Positions 22,465 through 35,680 are shown, counted from the first letter of the stretch. The stretch is DNA of 64,000 bases from Termitomyces sp. T153 (GCA_018296165.2 JACKQL020000048.1:1-64000), one strand, 5' to 3'. Made by a program: numbers and translations. Notes: a model not told the origin generated them from the letters alone.

Positions 22465-25400
22465 ATGTCCCCTGAGCCTCTCATCCTCCACGACTCTGCC
22501 TATCCTCAACCTGAAGAGCGGCCTCCAGACCCTCGTCCTCTCAAACGGCCCCGAAAAAATCCTTCGCCGAAGCAGGACCCCCCGTATGACCCCCAAGTCC
22601 CCCCCGTCGTCGACCACATCTTCATTGCCGAGGGAAACGTGACAAAAAAGCCTGGTGGAAAGAAGGTCTGTAGTCTAAAAGCACAGATACGTGAAGGAGC
22701 CAAACGCTGACCTTCGCTTGCTATCACAGGCACCCCTCTCATGCTGCGAATGTAGAAGGTGTGCAAATTCTTTTCTCAGTCTGCACAGTAAGTAGCTGAA
22801 CATTTTGCTTTTGTGTGGTCCAGACTCAAGTTGAAGGTCAATTGTCCTTCTGCTTCCTCGCTCTATATCGTATACTAAAAATAATGAAACATTAGTGTGA
22901 TCGTAACTTTCCTTGTGCATCGTGCAAGGTGTGTGCTATATAACTCATTGTAGAGTTTAACAGCGGTTCACATGGCCAAAAGAAACGTGGCTGCGCAGAG
23001 ATATGTCCCGAAGGTATGGCATGGTACACATTTATGACTTTTTTTTTCAAGCGATGAATCTCAGGTGTACTCGTATCTGGCAAGGGCACCCGTTTCATCC
23101 TTGCCAACACCGAACAACTCCATACCAAGATTCAGGAAATGAGTGAGCGTATCCGGAATCTTGAGGAGGCGCTCGAGCAGTGCCAGTGCACTCCTGCACC
23201 ACACCCATTGCTCACTTCCGAACTTCTTGTCATAAAAAGTACAATGGGGTTGTACGGTGGAACTCAAGCCGGAACAGACAGCCCTATTGTGAGTGTCAGT
23301 AACGGTCAGGCCCATTCCCATGCCCAACACAACAATGGGAGCGTAAATGGACGAGAGACAGAGGAGGCCGAAGAACGTAAGGTTGACATTGAATCGAATA
23401 TGACACCTTTGTCTTCTGTAACAGCAATGAGCGAAGACAATTACAGTGGGGGACTGACCTTGCATGTATGTCGGTCCGCTCTTGTCCTCTATCTCGGTTC
23501 CCTCTAATCCCGTGATACTCGCAGGCCTCGTCATTTGACAACCACAACGACCTCTTCCAGGAAGTCGTCCGTCTAAGCCAATGTTATCCTCTCCCGGAAA
23601 GCGTATCTCCAGAACCAAACCTAAAAATGCGGGAATACATCCGCTCACTCCTCCCATCTCGAGCCGAGGCCGACCACCTCTGGGACCAAGCTCTCCAGAA
23701 CGCGCTCTGGCAGTACGCCCCTCTCTTTCCTAACTAATGGAGTATCATTTATTCATTTACCTAGATACAACCCCCACCCCTCCGAAACATTCTATCCAAA
23801 CCTTGCACACCACTGCTACACGATCCCAACACCCGAGCTCTCCCCGCGCCGACTGGCCCTCCTTTTCATGATCCTCGCTGTCGGGTGCCTAGTTGACCTC
23901 ACGCACCGCCCGCCTGACTCTCCTGATGCCGAACGGTACCACCAGCTCGCGCGTGCATCGCTCTGTGAGATCCCTGTTATGGAAGAAACGAACGTCGAGA
24001 CCATCACAGCATTATTCTACGAGATTTGGTACTTGCTCGTGTTCAGTGACAAGAAGAAGGCCGCGGGATACGCATGGGGGCTTATGGGGCTTACCGCGAA
24101 GCTCGCCCAAAGTGTAAGTCAAAGGTCGATCGATTCTTCACTTCTATAAGCCCCTCGAATGTCATAATACTAACATTGATGCTGTTTTCTTCTGGTGTCT
24201 AGATCGGCCTGCATAGAAATTCGGCTGGTGGGGTGAAAGGTATTCCTGAAGAAGTCGAGAAACGTCGATCATTGTTCTGGGAGCTGCTCTATCTTGATGC
24301 GCGGCTGGTACGTGTTTCTGTTTTACCTCAGTTAGTTCCGCTGATTGGAATGTAGTCACTCTCACTCGGTCGTCCACCATCTCTATGCATCCGATACATG
24401 GACTGTCCGCGTCCGTCATACGAGCCCGATCTAGGCCGTGATCTGTCAGGGAGCCTGCATTACTGTGTGTCTCGCTTTCCATCCTCCGTATCTCCGTTTT
24501 CCTTATCTTGAAATGATATAACAGATCAAGAATGGAAACATTCCTGTTATACCGAATGTCTCGCGCCCGTTTTGGAAGTCATTTCGCAGCCCTCGTTGGA
24601 GTATGGCGTCGTTGTCGATCTCGATACTAAGATCCGTGACTTTTCGTTACCTCCTCGTTTGAGGACAGGGAACACGAGTAATTCAAGGAGTCTACAAATG
24701 CAAAAATCTAGCTTGAGCATCGCGTTGGAAGCGGGTGAGTAGCAGAGAATAAGATACCTTACGATGACTGATGGTCTCCAGTCCTTCTCCAGCTCCACCG
24801 TTCGTTCTTCACGCGTGCTCTCAGCGGGCCCGAGGAGTCCTTTAACAGGAGGCACAAATACGCCCCCTCCGTCGTCGCAGTCTTCCTCAGCGCTTCTCGC
24901 ATGATAGCGACCGTAGAGGATCTCTACCATCGCGAGCCACAACTGACCGCTCGTATTTTAGGGTACTGGTCGAATGCATTCTCAGCGGCAGTACGTATCC
25001 TGTCTTCATTATATAGGGCATCGGGTAAGCAATGATTGGCGCTATTATATAGGTGGCGTTGTGCCTTTTAGTCTCGCGGGCGCCGTTTACATGCCTTTCG
25101 CCCGCCGCCCTTCAGGAACTGGAGCGGGCACGAATGCTTTTCAAGTCCGCAAGGAGTACATGCCCGCGCGCTCTACAAGTCATCGTGAGTACCTTTCCCA
25201 TGCGATCTTTGCTCGCCCACTAACAACCATCATTGCATTCCAGCCGATACTCGAATCCATGGTGAAAAAAGCAAATGACATCTACAACCGCTGGGCCGAA
25301 GGCCAAGAAGTCCAAACCGTCCTTCAACACGTTGTCCCCTCGGACCCCGCAGCCCACGAAATGGATCACGGCCACCTCTCCCCAGTCATAAACAACACCT

Positions 25401-25774
25401 ATGTCTCACCCTCCCCACCGCCCCCCGCAGACCCCTTCTCGCGGACCCACCGCAGCCTCGCACAATGCATCGTCGAGGTGCATCAGCGCGCTCGACAAAT
25501 GTTCCCACAACGCAAACCGTGCTCGTGCAGTTCTCGGACAGCAGTGCAGTGCCCACCATCACACTTCTGGGCCCCTCCGCCTAATGTGCCACAGGCAAGC
25601 CCTGTCCTGCCGGATCTGCACCACTACCACCAGTTTGAGAACCAGGTGCTGCCTCCGCCTCCTATGGATTCGAGGCCTGAGCCTGGGTCCAAGATGGCCG
25701 GGGTCGTGGAGACGCTGAACTTTGAGTTGGGCGCGTTGAGCGCGGGTGAGCAGAGTTGGATGAGTTTCTTCTAA
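22465..25774 (+). CDS. Zn(II)2Cys6 transcription factor (copy 1)
   Basis: A 14-exon model gives 846 residues. The first exon (22465-22665) ends in a basic, Pro-rich stretch. Four short exons then encode the binuclear zinc cluster, SCCECRRLKLKCDRNFPCAS plus CKKRGCAEIC, a CX2CX6CX5CX2CX8C pattern. A coiled-coil linker (NTEQLHTKIQEMSERIRNLE) probably serves dimerisation. The fungal-specific regulatory domain follows in the middle third, with LSPRRLALLFMILAVGCLVD, YHQLARASLCEIPVMEE, GLHRN, EEVEKRRSLFWELLYLDARL and SLGRPPSLC. The C-terminal roughly 200 residues are Pro/His-rich. It is a nuclear DNA-binding regulator, but the target genes cannot be told from sequence. The next gene on the same strand is its duplicate. 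All introns in this copy are GT-AG. Confidence 0.92.
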
Positions 25775-26250
25775 ATGAGGCGAAATCGTTATTCTTTTGA
25801 TACCTCGGTCGGATTACGTTGTATGTTAGAAGGATACAGGTTTGGTCGGGTTTTCTTGTCTTTCATGTTCATACCTATTGCTTTATGGCGATGATGCCAT
25901 GCTGGAGTCTATAGTTCATCGCTAATCTCGCTCTCGTTATGTCATTTTAGCGCCCTTCTATCATAGAATGTATAAATATATACCCTTTTTTCCTAATGTT
26001 ATTCTCTGATCTCCGGTGATTTCGCAGTGCGGGTCCTTCGGACATCATGTGTACGCCGACCTCGACCTCCGATCACTCTCTTCGAATTCGCAACCTTCAA
26101 AACTCAAGCTTCAAATTTTGACGGAAAACGAAACGACCCACATTCACTCACGGACATGCACCCGAGAGTCACGGGATGTCCAGCTTCGAAATGCTAACAA
26201 AGGCGTAATCTAAAGCTGACTTCTCTGTCTTGCTACGACCACCACCAAGT

Positions 26251-29200
26251 ATGCTGGGTCACTACCTTGTCCCCGATGGCCAGGGCTCCCAGATGCAGAA
26301 CAGGCCAGGAAAGCGTGCAAGGAACGCGCAGGAGGACCAGATGCAACCCCTGTATCACCACCAACTGCCGTTATCAAGAGAGCCGCTTGGGTTCACGGAG
26401 GAGCTCACGGCAGACGGCAAGAGGAAGGAGACGCGCGTTCCGGACAAAGAAAAGAATCGACGGCTGTCGTGCAAGGAATGCCGGAGGTCAGTTGGTTGCC
26501 GACATGTTGATGATAGTCCTAATTGACGGCGCGCTTGGGCAGACTGAAGCTCAAGGTCTGCTGAAATTGTTTCTCCTGCCGGCAAAATGCTTATTCTCTC
26601 TGGTGCAGTGCGACCGTGTATTCCCATGCCAGGTGGGCTGCGACCAGTAAGGAGAACTTGTTCGATCTCACTTTTCTGTAGTCTTGCGTGAAGCGCGGAT
26701 GCGGCAGTCTTTGTCCAGAAGGCATGTGCCTTGCTATTACTTGCTCATGTCGCTCCTCAGACTCATTCCTTCAGGCGCACTGACCTCTGGACGTGGCAGT
26801 CGGCGAGCCTTATTGCCCAAACTTTCTTCGATTCGATTCATCTGACTTTGATCTACTTAGCTTTATCCTCGCGAATACAGAACAGCTGCACGAAAAAATC
26901 GCTCTCCTCAGTGATCGTGTCCGTCAGCTTGAGGACGCACTGCAGACCCTCCAAGCTACACATTCGCCTCGCCCCCATCCGCTCCTCGCTCCGGAACTGC
27001 TCCAGATTAAAACCTCACAAGACCTCTACATCGCTCCACAGGTCCAGACCCATTCTCCGAGTCAGCAGCAGGACCCCACTCCGGATCACCTCGCGGATTC
27101 CACAAACGCCCTTTCCCTCTCCGCACTCGTCTCGACCCAGCCACCCTATGCACCTCCGACAAACTCGCACCTTACGCTCAACAGCGGCAGCAACAGCAAC
27201 GGAGGTGAGATAACATCTTCCAGCAACCCGCCAGACGTCCCGCCGGACATCTTGCAGCTGAGCAGCACATTCCCCTTCCCATGGTCTGTCGACCTCCGCA
27301 TAAGGAAGCGCATCCGCGAGGCGTTGCCTCCGCGCCACGAGGCCCTGACGATGTGCGAAGCAGCGCGGAACAACGCCCTGTGGCAGTGCGTCTTTTCTTC
27401 TGCTTCTCTGCGTGTCTCAAAATTTGCTCATGTGGTGTATGTTCTGGCTCTTGCCAGATACCATCTCGATGCTTCTGAGACGTTTTTGCAGAATCTTTTG
27501 CACCATTGTTATTCGGTACCCATCGAAGAGCTGTCTCCCAGGCGACTTGCATTATTACTAATGATCCTTTCTATTGGTTCCCTCGTCGACCTGTCTCGGC
27601 CCTTGGGATCCCTCTATGGCGAAGCTTATCACCATCTAGCCCGTGCGTCTGTGTGCGAAATTCCACTTATGGAGGAGCCAGACTTCGATGTGCTCCATTG
27701 TCTAGTGAGTCGTTTCACCTGGAAACTGAGCAAGCATTCAGTATGGCCGCCTAGTTTTTTATGATCTGGTGGCATCTCATATTCTCTGATAACAAGAAGG
27801 CTATTGGATATGCTTGGAATCTGATGGGCTTTGTCGCAAAGCTCGCACAAGGGGTACGCTCCTTGTATCATCCTCTAGTACCGGCCATGATCTGACTCGA
27901 GGTCTACGCCGTCCAGCTTGGTCTACGTCAGTATCACCTCGAGTTTTTCGTGGCGTAAACTCCGAGAATCTCTGACGTTGCCTCGCACATGTAGATCGTG
28001 ACAATCTGCGACGTCGTGGTATACCAGAGGAGGACGAGAAGCGCCGTGCTGTGTTCTGGGAGCTGCTCAACCTAGATTCTCGTATGGTATGCATCGGGCT
28101 CATTTCTACTGCACTTATCATCTGAATCCTCGGCTAAAGAGTCTCTCCCTGGGTCGACCACCTTCCATTTGCCTGCGCCACGTCGACACCAAACCCCCGG
28201 AGTTCAAGGGTGCAGGGTTATACGTTCCCCAAGAAGAGATAGTGTGTACGTACCCTCCGTCTTCTTCGTAAACTATTTCAATCAAGGATTAATTTACTGC
28301 CCTTGCTTAGACCACGAATGGAAGAACGGTTTCTTCATCCAATGCCTCACGCCCATCCTCGAAGCCGTCGTCGTCGTCGACCCTCCGCCATACTCCACAA
28401 TCATCAAACTCGACTCCCTCGTGCGCAACTTCCAGATCCCCAAACTCCTCGATGAGCAGCCCAAATATGGGTCGGGAGGACAGGGGGGCAGTGGCGCGGT
28501 AGCACCACGGTTCCTCAGCATGCAACGTGCTCTCGTCGCGACAAGCCGCGATATAGGCGAGTAATCTGACCTCTGGCTATACCTCGTGCTGATCACGCTT
28601 TGGAACAGCTCTTCTTCAACTTCATAGGAGGTTCTTCACGGAAGCAATGAGTCTCCCCGAGGCGTTCGACCTCGCCACACACCCCTATGCCCCTTCAGTG
28701 CTCGCCACGTGCCTTGCTGCCGCTTCCCTTGTCGAAAGTATCGAGACATTATTTGACAATGAGCCTCAGCTGAGTGCACGGTTCTTATATTTCTGGTTCA
28801 ATACCTATTCCGCAACTGTATGTTCCTACGAGCTCTTTCGTTGCAGCCTATTTTTATTTTTGTCCTCCCTTATGTCCATAGGCAACCCTAGCTCTTTGCG
28901 TCGCCAGGACACCCTCCACACCCTTCGCTGCTGAAGCTCAGAAATACGTTGACCGGGCATGCAGACTATTCAGTCGTGCCGCTCAAATTCTCCCACTCTG
29001 CAGACGTCTCTCATACGTCACAGAAAAGCTAGCAGACAAATCCCAGCAAGCGCTCAAACAATACCAATCCACTATTCCCTCCTCCTTCATCGGACCACAA
29101 ATGCCCACCATCTCTGCCCAAGGTCCAAGTACAACAAGCGACACCTCTGGGTTTGAAATCCCGGACTCGTTCCGCTCAGCCCATCCAATACTTCTACGAT

Positions 29201-29580
29201 GCGTGGAGCGGCAATTACAGCGCCAGATGGAACAGCCTCGGTCTCCCGAGCTCCCGCGTGTACATACACTTCCCGTGTACCCACAGCAGGGACAACAGTA
29301 CCAGGGGCAGGGGGCATGGCTTCCCGATATATATCGTTATGCAAACGCCGGCGTGGGCAAGGAACTTAGGTATCCGTTCCCGTTCCCCGGACACGCACAG
29401 GGGCAGGGGCAGGGGCAGGGGAGACAGGAGGCATCGTGGACGCCAGTACCTGCTCTGGCACAGACGAAGACGCCGTTCGTGCTGGGTATGCCGAGGGTCG
29501 ACGCGAATACGGAGTTTAATTTTGATCATGGCGAGTTGGTGAAGCAGTGTGAGGAGACGGGGTATATGGCTTGGTTCTAG
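26251..29580 (+). CDS. Zn(II)2Cys6 transcription factor (copy 2)
   Basis: Tandem paralogue of the preceding regulator, starting 476 bases after its stop. The same order holds: a Gln-rich N terminus, a zinc cluster spread over short exons (LSCKECRR, LKLKCDRVFPCQ, SCVKRGCGSLCPEG), a coiled-coil linker (NTEQLHEKIALLSDRVRQLE), then the regulatory domain (IEELSPRRLALLLMILSIGS, YHHLARASVCEIPLMEE, EDEKRRAVFWELLNLDSRM, SLGRPPSICLRH). A long Gln/Pro/Gly-rich tail ends in CEETGYMAWF and includes a short GQ repeat near 29400-29420. Two introns near the zinc cluster appear to be GC-AG: 26722-26774, where copy 1 has GT, and 26803-26860, which copy 1 lacks. A very short exon (LGL) near 27918 is needed to join the regulatory domain. 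Target genes are unknown. Confidence 0.9.
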
Positions 29581-32500
29581 AAGAAAACTTTTATTGGTGC
29601 CTTGGGTTTGGATTTGTGAGGAAGGAATTGTACATTTGTTATTTGGGTTTATTCGCTTTTTCTTGGATACCTTCTATGGGATACACGTTAGGTCCGTCTT
29701 TATGTTTTTTTTATTTTATTTTTGTACATAGCACACTCTCCACGTCTCACCGTTTATTATTGTATTCAGTGTCTCTAAAACTTACGTGTGCATCAATTCA
29801 TTGACGAATCGAACCTAGAATTTCTGAGGACGGATGGCTCAAATCGTTACATTTCGAGTCCGATTATGACATCATCACGTCAACTTCCACGTATACGTAG
29901 AACTGCACACTCATGATTACTGTAGCCGTTTCTAGGGTGCACAGCTGCTGTACAATAGCTACCGTAACCGTGTCGCCGAAAATCCAGGTGACTGCTAAAC
30001 AAGGTTATTCTTTTTGAACGCAGATAATGTTCTGTGTTCTGGCGAAACGAGAGGCCTTTTTCGACGGCACACATCTGAGAATGGGACCGTTTTGACGTTG
30101 AACCAGATTCGGAACTCCTAAGATAACAATTGAGAATAATTGTGCGATCCCGTGCGGGTTACTTGATCTTTGTCTTTGTTTCCTCCAATTCCTGCGCGAT
30201 GATATCATAACGAATTATTTGCGACGTGTATGAAGGAGAAGAACGATTCTTCAGGTCCTAGAGGTTGCCTTTGTTGACTATCGATTACCTACAAAGGTTC
30301 AGCTCTTTTTCTTTGTGGTCAAGTACAATGGTCTCAACTGACAAGAAAAAAATGGAGAGGATGTCAACCCACCCAAGAGGATATAGACACTTCGCTCGTG
30401 AAACTTGTGGACGGCACGGTAAATATTGGTGCGAATGTCGACGTGTCGGAGAGCGTTGTTCCTCGACGTGAAGACGAAAACCTGAAGGTAGATAGTACAG
30501 TAAGGGTGTGGCAAGAATTACATGTTGAAATAATTGAATACAAGCTGAGGATCTGTTGAACAACACAAAGGGTCGGCCAGTTTGCGGATTTTGCGATCAG
30601 GGGCAGAGAAAGATGCTGGCCCTGGGTTCTCTTCCACATACTTGCGGTGGATTCTAGTTGCTAATCATCTGCTGTTCGCACAGGCATTTATCTTCTATTA
30701 AACTGAAGGGTCATACAAAGATGGATAGAATTTCAATTGCGTTTGATGAGCCACTTTTAACAAACTTCCGAAATTGGTGGTATGAGTCGTGCCTGAGTCG
30801 ACAGTGCCCACGTCAGCATATTGCTATGTCGACAGAGAAATGTTAGAAAAAACCGTTAGCACCGGGGCCCATGAGTTGTCGATTTTCCGAACTTGTCAAT
30901 CAGTCACTCTACCACAGTGACAGTCAACTATAGACACAACCAGAAAGATCATGACGTCCAGATAGTAACCGGGATAAGAGAAAAGAGGGTAAAGGTAAGT
31001 CCGGAGCCATAAAAATAATGACCGAGACAGGGGTCGAACCTGCAATCTCCTGATTCGCGTTTCGTAGTCAGACGCGACGCCATTTCGCCACACGGCCATA
31101 CAATAACTTTATTTGTGACCTCTACAAACTACCAATGGGACTGCGGCTTCACACTTACTAGCAGCCATAGTGTTTTCTGACGAACTACAAGATAAGAAAC
31201 ATGTTATTCCCATTTTAAATGTCAAGGCCGAATGAATGGTATGACATGCTTATTTTATGCTTATTTTGATATTTTTCGGATGGAAACGATGTTCAAATGG
31301 CCATGGTATTCCTCCTAGTCAATTGGCACCTTTGTTACATGTTATCAGTTGCGTATATATATATCACATTGTCTCTTATACTTCAAGCGGCCGAAATTCG
31401 ACATTCAACATTCGCATCAGGTCAAATAGAGCATAGACTCAGTTGTACTAGATAAAACTCGTCACTGTGCTATTGTGTTGCAACCCTGAAAGTCCAGATC
31501 CCCTAGATTCTTTTGACCTTCGTTTGTGCAGATCTCCTCCAGAAAATCCAGAGTCTTTTCAGGATAGTCCTACATAAACTGTTCCATGGTCCAACGTCAG
31601 AGCAACAGATGGGGCATCTTAATGTTAGAACAATGAGCCATGGAAAATCACTCGTCGCTCGTCCTCGCTGTACGGAGTAGTCCCAGGATACTCTCGTCAG
31701 TTGAGAGTTATAGCCACCTCAGTTGGTTGCCTAGGACTGGCAAGATCCAAAGGTCGCTGAAAGATGCTTCACACACGTTATGAGCAAAAGTGATACGTGA
31801 GAAGTAGGGCTTTATACCTACCATCGTGAAAGGTATGCTCGTGAAGGAAAACGATAGTCGCATATGTAGAATCTGAATGAGGGCCCACTATTATCGCTCG
31901 GAGACTGCCCCTTCAGTCGGAAAAGAAGGTTTCTTCAAGAACAGCCCATTTATAGTAGTAGTATTGTATCAGTAGGTCAATATATTATACCCGAGGTGAC
32001 TCGAACTTATGAGTCAAGATATGGTCTTCTTGTCGAGTCCCCTCGTCGAGGATGTTCAAGCACGCTTGCCGATTCCACGGCAAAGCGGGGTTTGAAATTC
32101 CGTTGAAAGGGAGGGATAACACGACGCGTCGCGTCCGCGTCCGACTCGAAAAATGTCCGAGCGGAGCTTAAGTAAGAGCGACAAATTTGTGACGTCCGAC
32201 TGAAGGGTACTCCGAGCTGTAGGGGAGCGATAGTATTGGGGGGACAGATAACCAAATCTTCGATCACTGCTCAAAGAAAAGCACACTGCTCATGATACTC
32301 ACCTTCACCTCCGGCCTCCAGAAGAAGAGAAAGGACATTACTTTTCGGCATTCGCCGAGCAGAAAAACTGCAGAGAACGCCAATGTAACGGTTCTGCCTG
32401 AGATGGAACCGCCGGAATTGCACACGACAAACCAGTTGGACTACCTGTCCCATAAGAACATGACACGTTACAACTCTGTGACCTGTTGCTCTCAGAGGTG

Positions 32501-33613
32501 ACGAAGCTCTGGCAACTGCCGGTTCTTTCAAACTCCGTTGCGGGGAAACCCGAGCCGCTACAGCCAAACCTACCATAGATTCGACGAGCAGCCACGATAG
32601 CTTCCAGCCGACTATGTTGTATTTGATACTGCTTCAGTGAGTATACTGGGGTTAAATCAAAAGCACCGTGACAGTCGAAGAATGACAAGAAGAGTAAGTC
32701 TGCGAAGCTCTACGCTCTCATGTGTTAAAATTCAAGCTAACTGACATGTCGAAAAAAGAGGCACATAGGCCACTGGACAAGGGATCTGACACAGAAAATA
32801 GGATTGGTTGAGGTTTGGTGTATGTACCAAAAGGATTTCGCTCGGCGTCAACATTGTACTGATCGATGGGTATGTATTTGATGCGAATTTGACGCACAGT
32901 CAAGGATAGATACTACAACAAGATCATCCACTGTGGTTGAAGAAAGTAGAGGTGAAGAGTGATTGACAAAGTACAAGCTAGGAACAGTACTAATTAGCAC
33001 CCCGGTCCAAAGGGTCTAGGTCAAGATCATTACACAACGAATACAATTCAAAGATGCCTCCAGTTTGAGATGGGGCTCTATCATGTAGAACACGATGACG
33101 ACGGCGACGGCACTTACTAGTAGCAGAAGGTGCGACGCGTACTTCATGAGATAGATTGACGCGATATTTTTGGAACTTAAAGCTGTTGGCACATAGGTGA
33201 TTCTGTTCTGTCCATGAGGGAAGATGCAGCGGCAATGAATTAGGCTTGTATCGTGTCACGTAATTACGCGTAGTAGGATCAAAGTGGTGGCGTGGTGGCG
33301 GTGATGATGAATGGAATGGTTCATCCGTTCTTGGTCGTTGGTCATGGCTCAACCACGAAAGCGACTGCGAGTCTCACACTAACTTGGTAGAAGGATTTGC
33401 TCATAACTTGTTACAAAACTCACGCCAGTCCTATTCTGAAAGTTGTAGACTGGTAGTACTTACTTATCTCCGAGGCGCCCTCATGCCCAGTTGACAGGTC
33501 GATCGACTCAGATAAAAGAAGTCATCCGACGTCAACCTGGAGCCCCATCGACTCCACGACTTACTTACTACATAAGAGGTCGAAATGCGTTCTTATCTTG
33601 TGCTTTTTTCCCA
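29581..33613. other. Gene-poor region with one tRNA gene
   Basis: 4 kb with only short frames on both strands and no recognisable protein. The tRNA-Arg at 31019-31097 is the single clear gene. The A/T-rich stretch around 31200-31400 and a GCG/CGTCGCG-rich patch near 32118-32150 stand out in composition, but I see no transposon ends or coding relics. Confidence 0.5.
31019..31097 (-). tRNA. tRNA-Arg (anticodon ACG) with a short intron
   Basis: The minus strand folds as a cloverleaf. The acceptor GGCCGTG pairs with CTCGGTC, with one U-U mismatch and discriminator A. The D arm is GCGA/TCGC with GG in the loop. The anticodon stem is TCTGA/TCAGG and the T arm is GCAGG-TTCGACC-CCTGT. The anticodon loop is 14 nt, read as CT-ACG-AA plus a 7-nt intron (ACGCGAA) after position 37 or 38. 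ACG reads Arg CGU, with inosine at position 34. Confidence 0.85.
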
Positions 33614-35680
33614 ATGTCGACGCAGCTCCTTGACACTCTGGCAAAGCACCCGTTATCGGTCATTGAACTTGTGGACAAAGCCTGGAATAGTTTTGCAGAA
33701 GCAATAATTAAAACAGGATGGGACCCCATTACACGTCAATGCGAATCTATTGTCACTGCGTATGTCTTCGCTATGTATTCAGAAAGAAAACAAAGAGTTA
33801 AATGTCTTCGCAGCCTTATGTCGAGGATCACAACGGGTCGATTGAAAGTCTTGACCTCTTCGCGCATCTATAGTTTCCCCACAGTGGAAAATCAGGTTGA
33901 AAAATCCGATGTCGAATTCGAAGCAGAACTCAGAGTGATCAATGACGCGTTTTGGGTACGCCTGTGCACCATGAGCGATCTAGGATTTGCAGAAGCCTAT
34001 ATGTATGGTGAAGTCGAATGCGACGACCTCGTCTCACTGTTTCGCGTAAGTTGCCTTCTGACCACATTGATCGAATAACATCCTCATCCTTCGAAGATAT
34101 TTCTAGACAATAAAGAAAATCTCTCGAGCCTTGACTCGAAGCTTTCTTATCTGTTTACCCTCCCCCAAACACTAACGTCTTACCGATTTTTGAATACTAT
34201 TGGAAATTCACGTTCTAATGTGTCGGCGCACTATGATATCTCGAATGAGATGTTTTCCGGTACGGAGTAGTCCCTGTTCCATTCGTCGTCTGCCTTGACG
34301 CATTTCAAGGTTTTCTGTCTCGAGATATGACCTATTCTTGCGCAATCTTCAAAGACCTGGACGGCGACATCAAAGACGGCCCCCCTATCAGCCTTGGTGG
34401 GCGCACACTAGTTCTCGAATCTTCTCAGCCAACCCATAAAAAATTTAATGGGGTCAATGGTCATGGTCATAAGACAAACAAAAGCCTTCCTCCAACCCAA
34501 GACGAGCTCCACGAAGCCCAAATCCGCAAACTCAAGCACATCATACAGAAAGCCCAAATTTGCCCAGGCCACCGAGTGCTTGAGATAGGCTCGGGCTGGG
34601 GCTCAATGGCTATCCTCATCGCTCAAACTATACAGGACACGCACGTCGACACCATCACGCTCTCTGTGCAACAACAAACTCTGGCCCGTGAGCGTGTTGC
34701 GCAGGCAGGGCTGAGTGATCGTGTAGAGGTCCATCTTATGGATTATAGGAATATGCCACCGGAGTGGGAGGGAGCGTTTGATAGGGTGATCAGTATTGAG
34801 ATGATTGAGGCTGTTGGTGCGGAATTTTTGGAGAGATATTGGGAAGTTGTGGATTGGGCGATGAAGAGGGACAGTGGGGTAGGGGTTATTCAGGCTATTA
34901 CCATCCCCGAAGCGCGTAAGTTTTATCTTATGTCTCATCCAATGAATTGCAAACTGTCCTTTTGATCGCACCACTGATATCATGCCATTTAGGCTACGAT
35001 CGATACATTAAAGAGATAGATTTTATCAGAAAATGGGTAGGTCTAAGGCTTAGATTTTTTGGCCCCTTCAAGCTCATAATCCTTCTTCCTTCAACGACAC
35101 CAATAGAGTATGTCTCCTTCACCTCATTCCATCCGTCTCGCTCACCCAATCAGTCTTCCCAGGTGGCTTCCTCCCCACACTGACCCTTCTCCTCCAAACC
35201 ATGCGTACCGGCTCCAAAGGCCGGCTCGTCGTCGATTCCGTCTCAAACATCGGTCCACACTATGCACGTACCTTGCGTGAATGGCGTAAACGGTTTCTCG
35301 ATCGATTTGAGAGCGTCATTATTCCTGCGCTGAAGAGGGAGTATCCGGATGTCATGTGTGGACCGACGGGAATGCAAGAAATTGAAGTGTTTAAGAGAAA
35401 GTGGATATGTAAGTCGTCCTTTGTCCTGTTGATCGCCCGTTCTTATTCTTCGTTGCATAGATTATTAGTAAGTCGGTGAAAACTGCCTTACTTTTTGGAC
35501 TAACCCAGAGCGTTTCTATAGTTGTTATTGTGAGGTTGGATTCACTACCCGGACTCTGGGAGGTAAACCGTCTCCGGCGATTCCAGATATTGCAGCCAGC
35601 TTACATATGTCTATTCAGATCACATAGTCTCGTTCGTACGAGAGGGATACCAGGATTACGGATGCAATGTTATGGAATAG
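33614..35680 (+). CDS. Cyclopropane-fatty-acyl-phospholipid-synthase-like methyltransferase
   Basis: Model: exons 33614-33759, 33814-34045, 34097-34259, 34310-34915, 34993-35040, 35154-35408, 35461-35467, 35522-35562 and 35619-35680, about 519 residues. The N-terminal part is the family's lead-in domain (GFAEAYMYGEVECDDLVSLF). The catalytic domain has VSAHYDISNEMF and DMTYSCAIF, then the SAM-binding motif VLEIGSGWGSMAI, SVEQ-like TLSVQQQ, and FDRVISIEMIEAVG. Late motifs are YDRYIKEIDFI, FPGGFLP, WRKRF and YCYCEVGFTTRTLGDHI. These enzymes add a methylene or methyl group from S-adenosylmethionine to unsaturated acyl chains of phospholipids, or to related lipids. An insert of about 45 residues in the catalytic domain (around SSQPTHKKFNGVNGHGHKTN) is low in complexity. 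The junction at 35040/35154 is uncertain: it gives one extra residue before FPGG. The start was chosen as the first good ATG. Confidence 0.88.

Noticed and set aside
29401..29422. GGGGCA tandem run as a separate repeat
   Set aside because: It lies in the coding exon of the second regulator and simply encodes a short Gly-Gln tract.
31985..32060. tRNA-like sequence (CTCGGGT-type end and TTCGAGTC on the minus strand)
   Set aside because: No consistent T loop, anticodon loop of seven or D arm could be formed.
32292..32688. Overlapping frames on both strands as a transposase relic
   Set aside because: No catalytic motif, no terminal repeats and no similarity that I can name.
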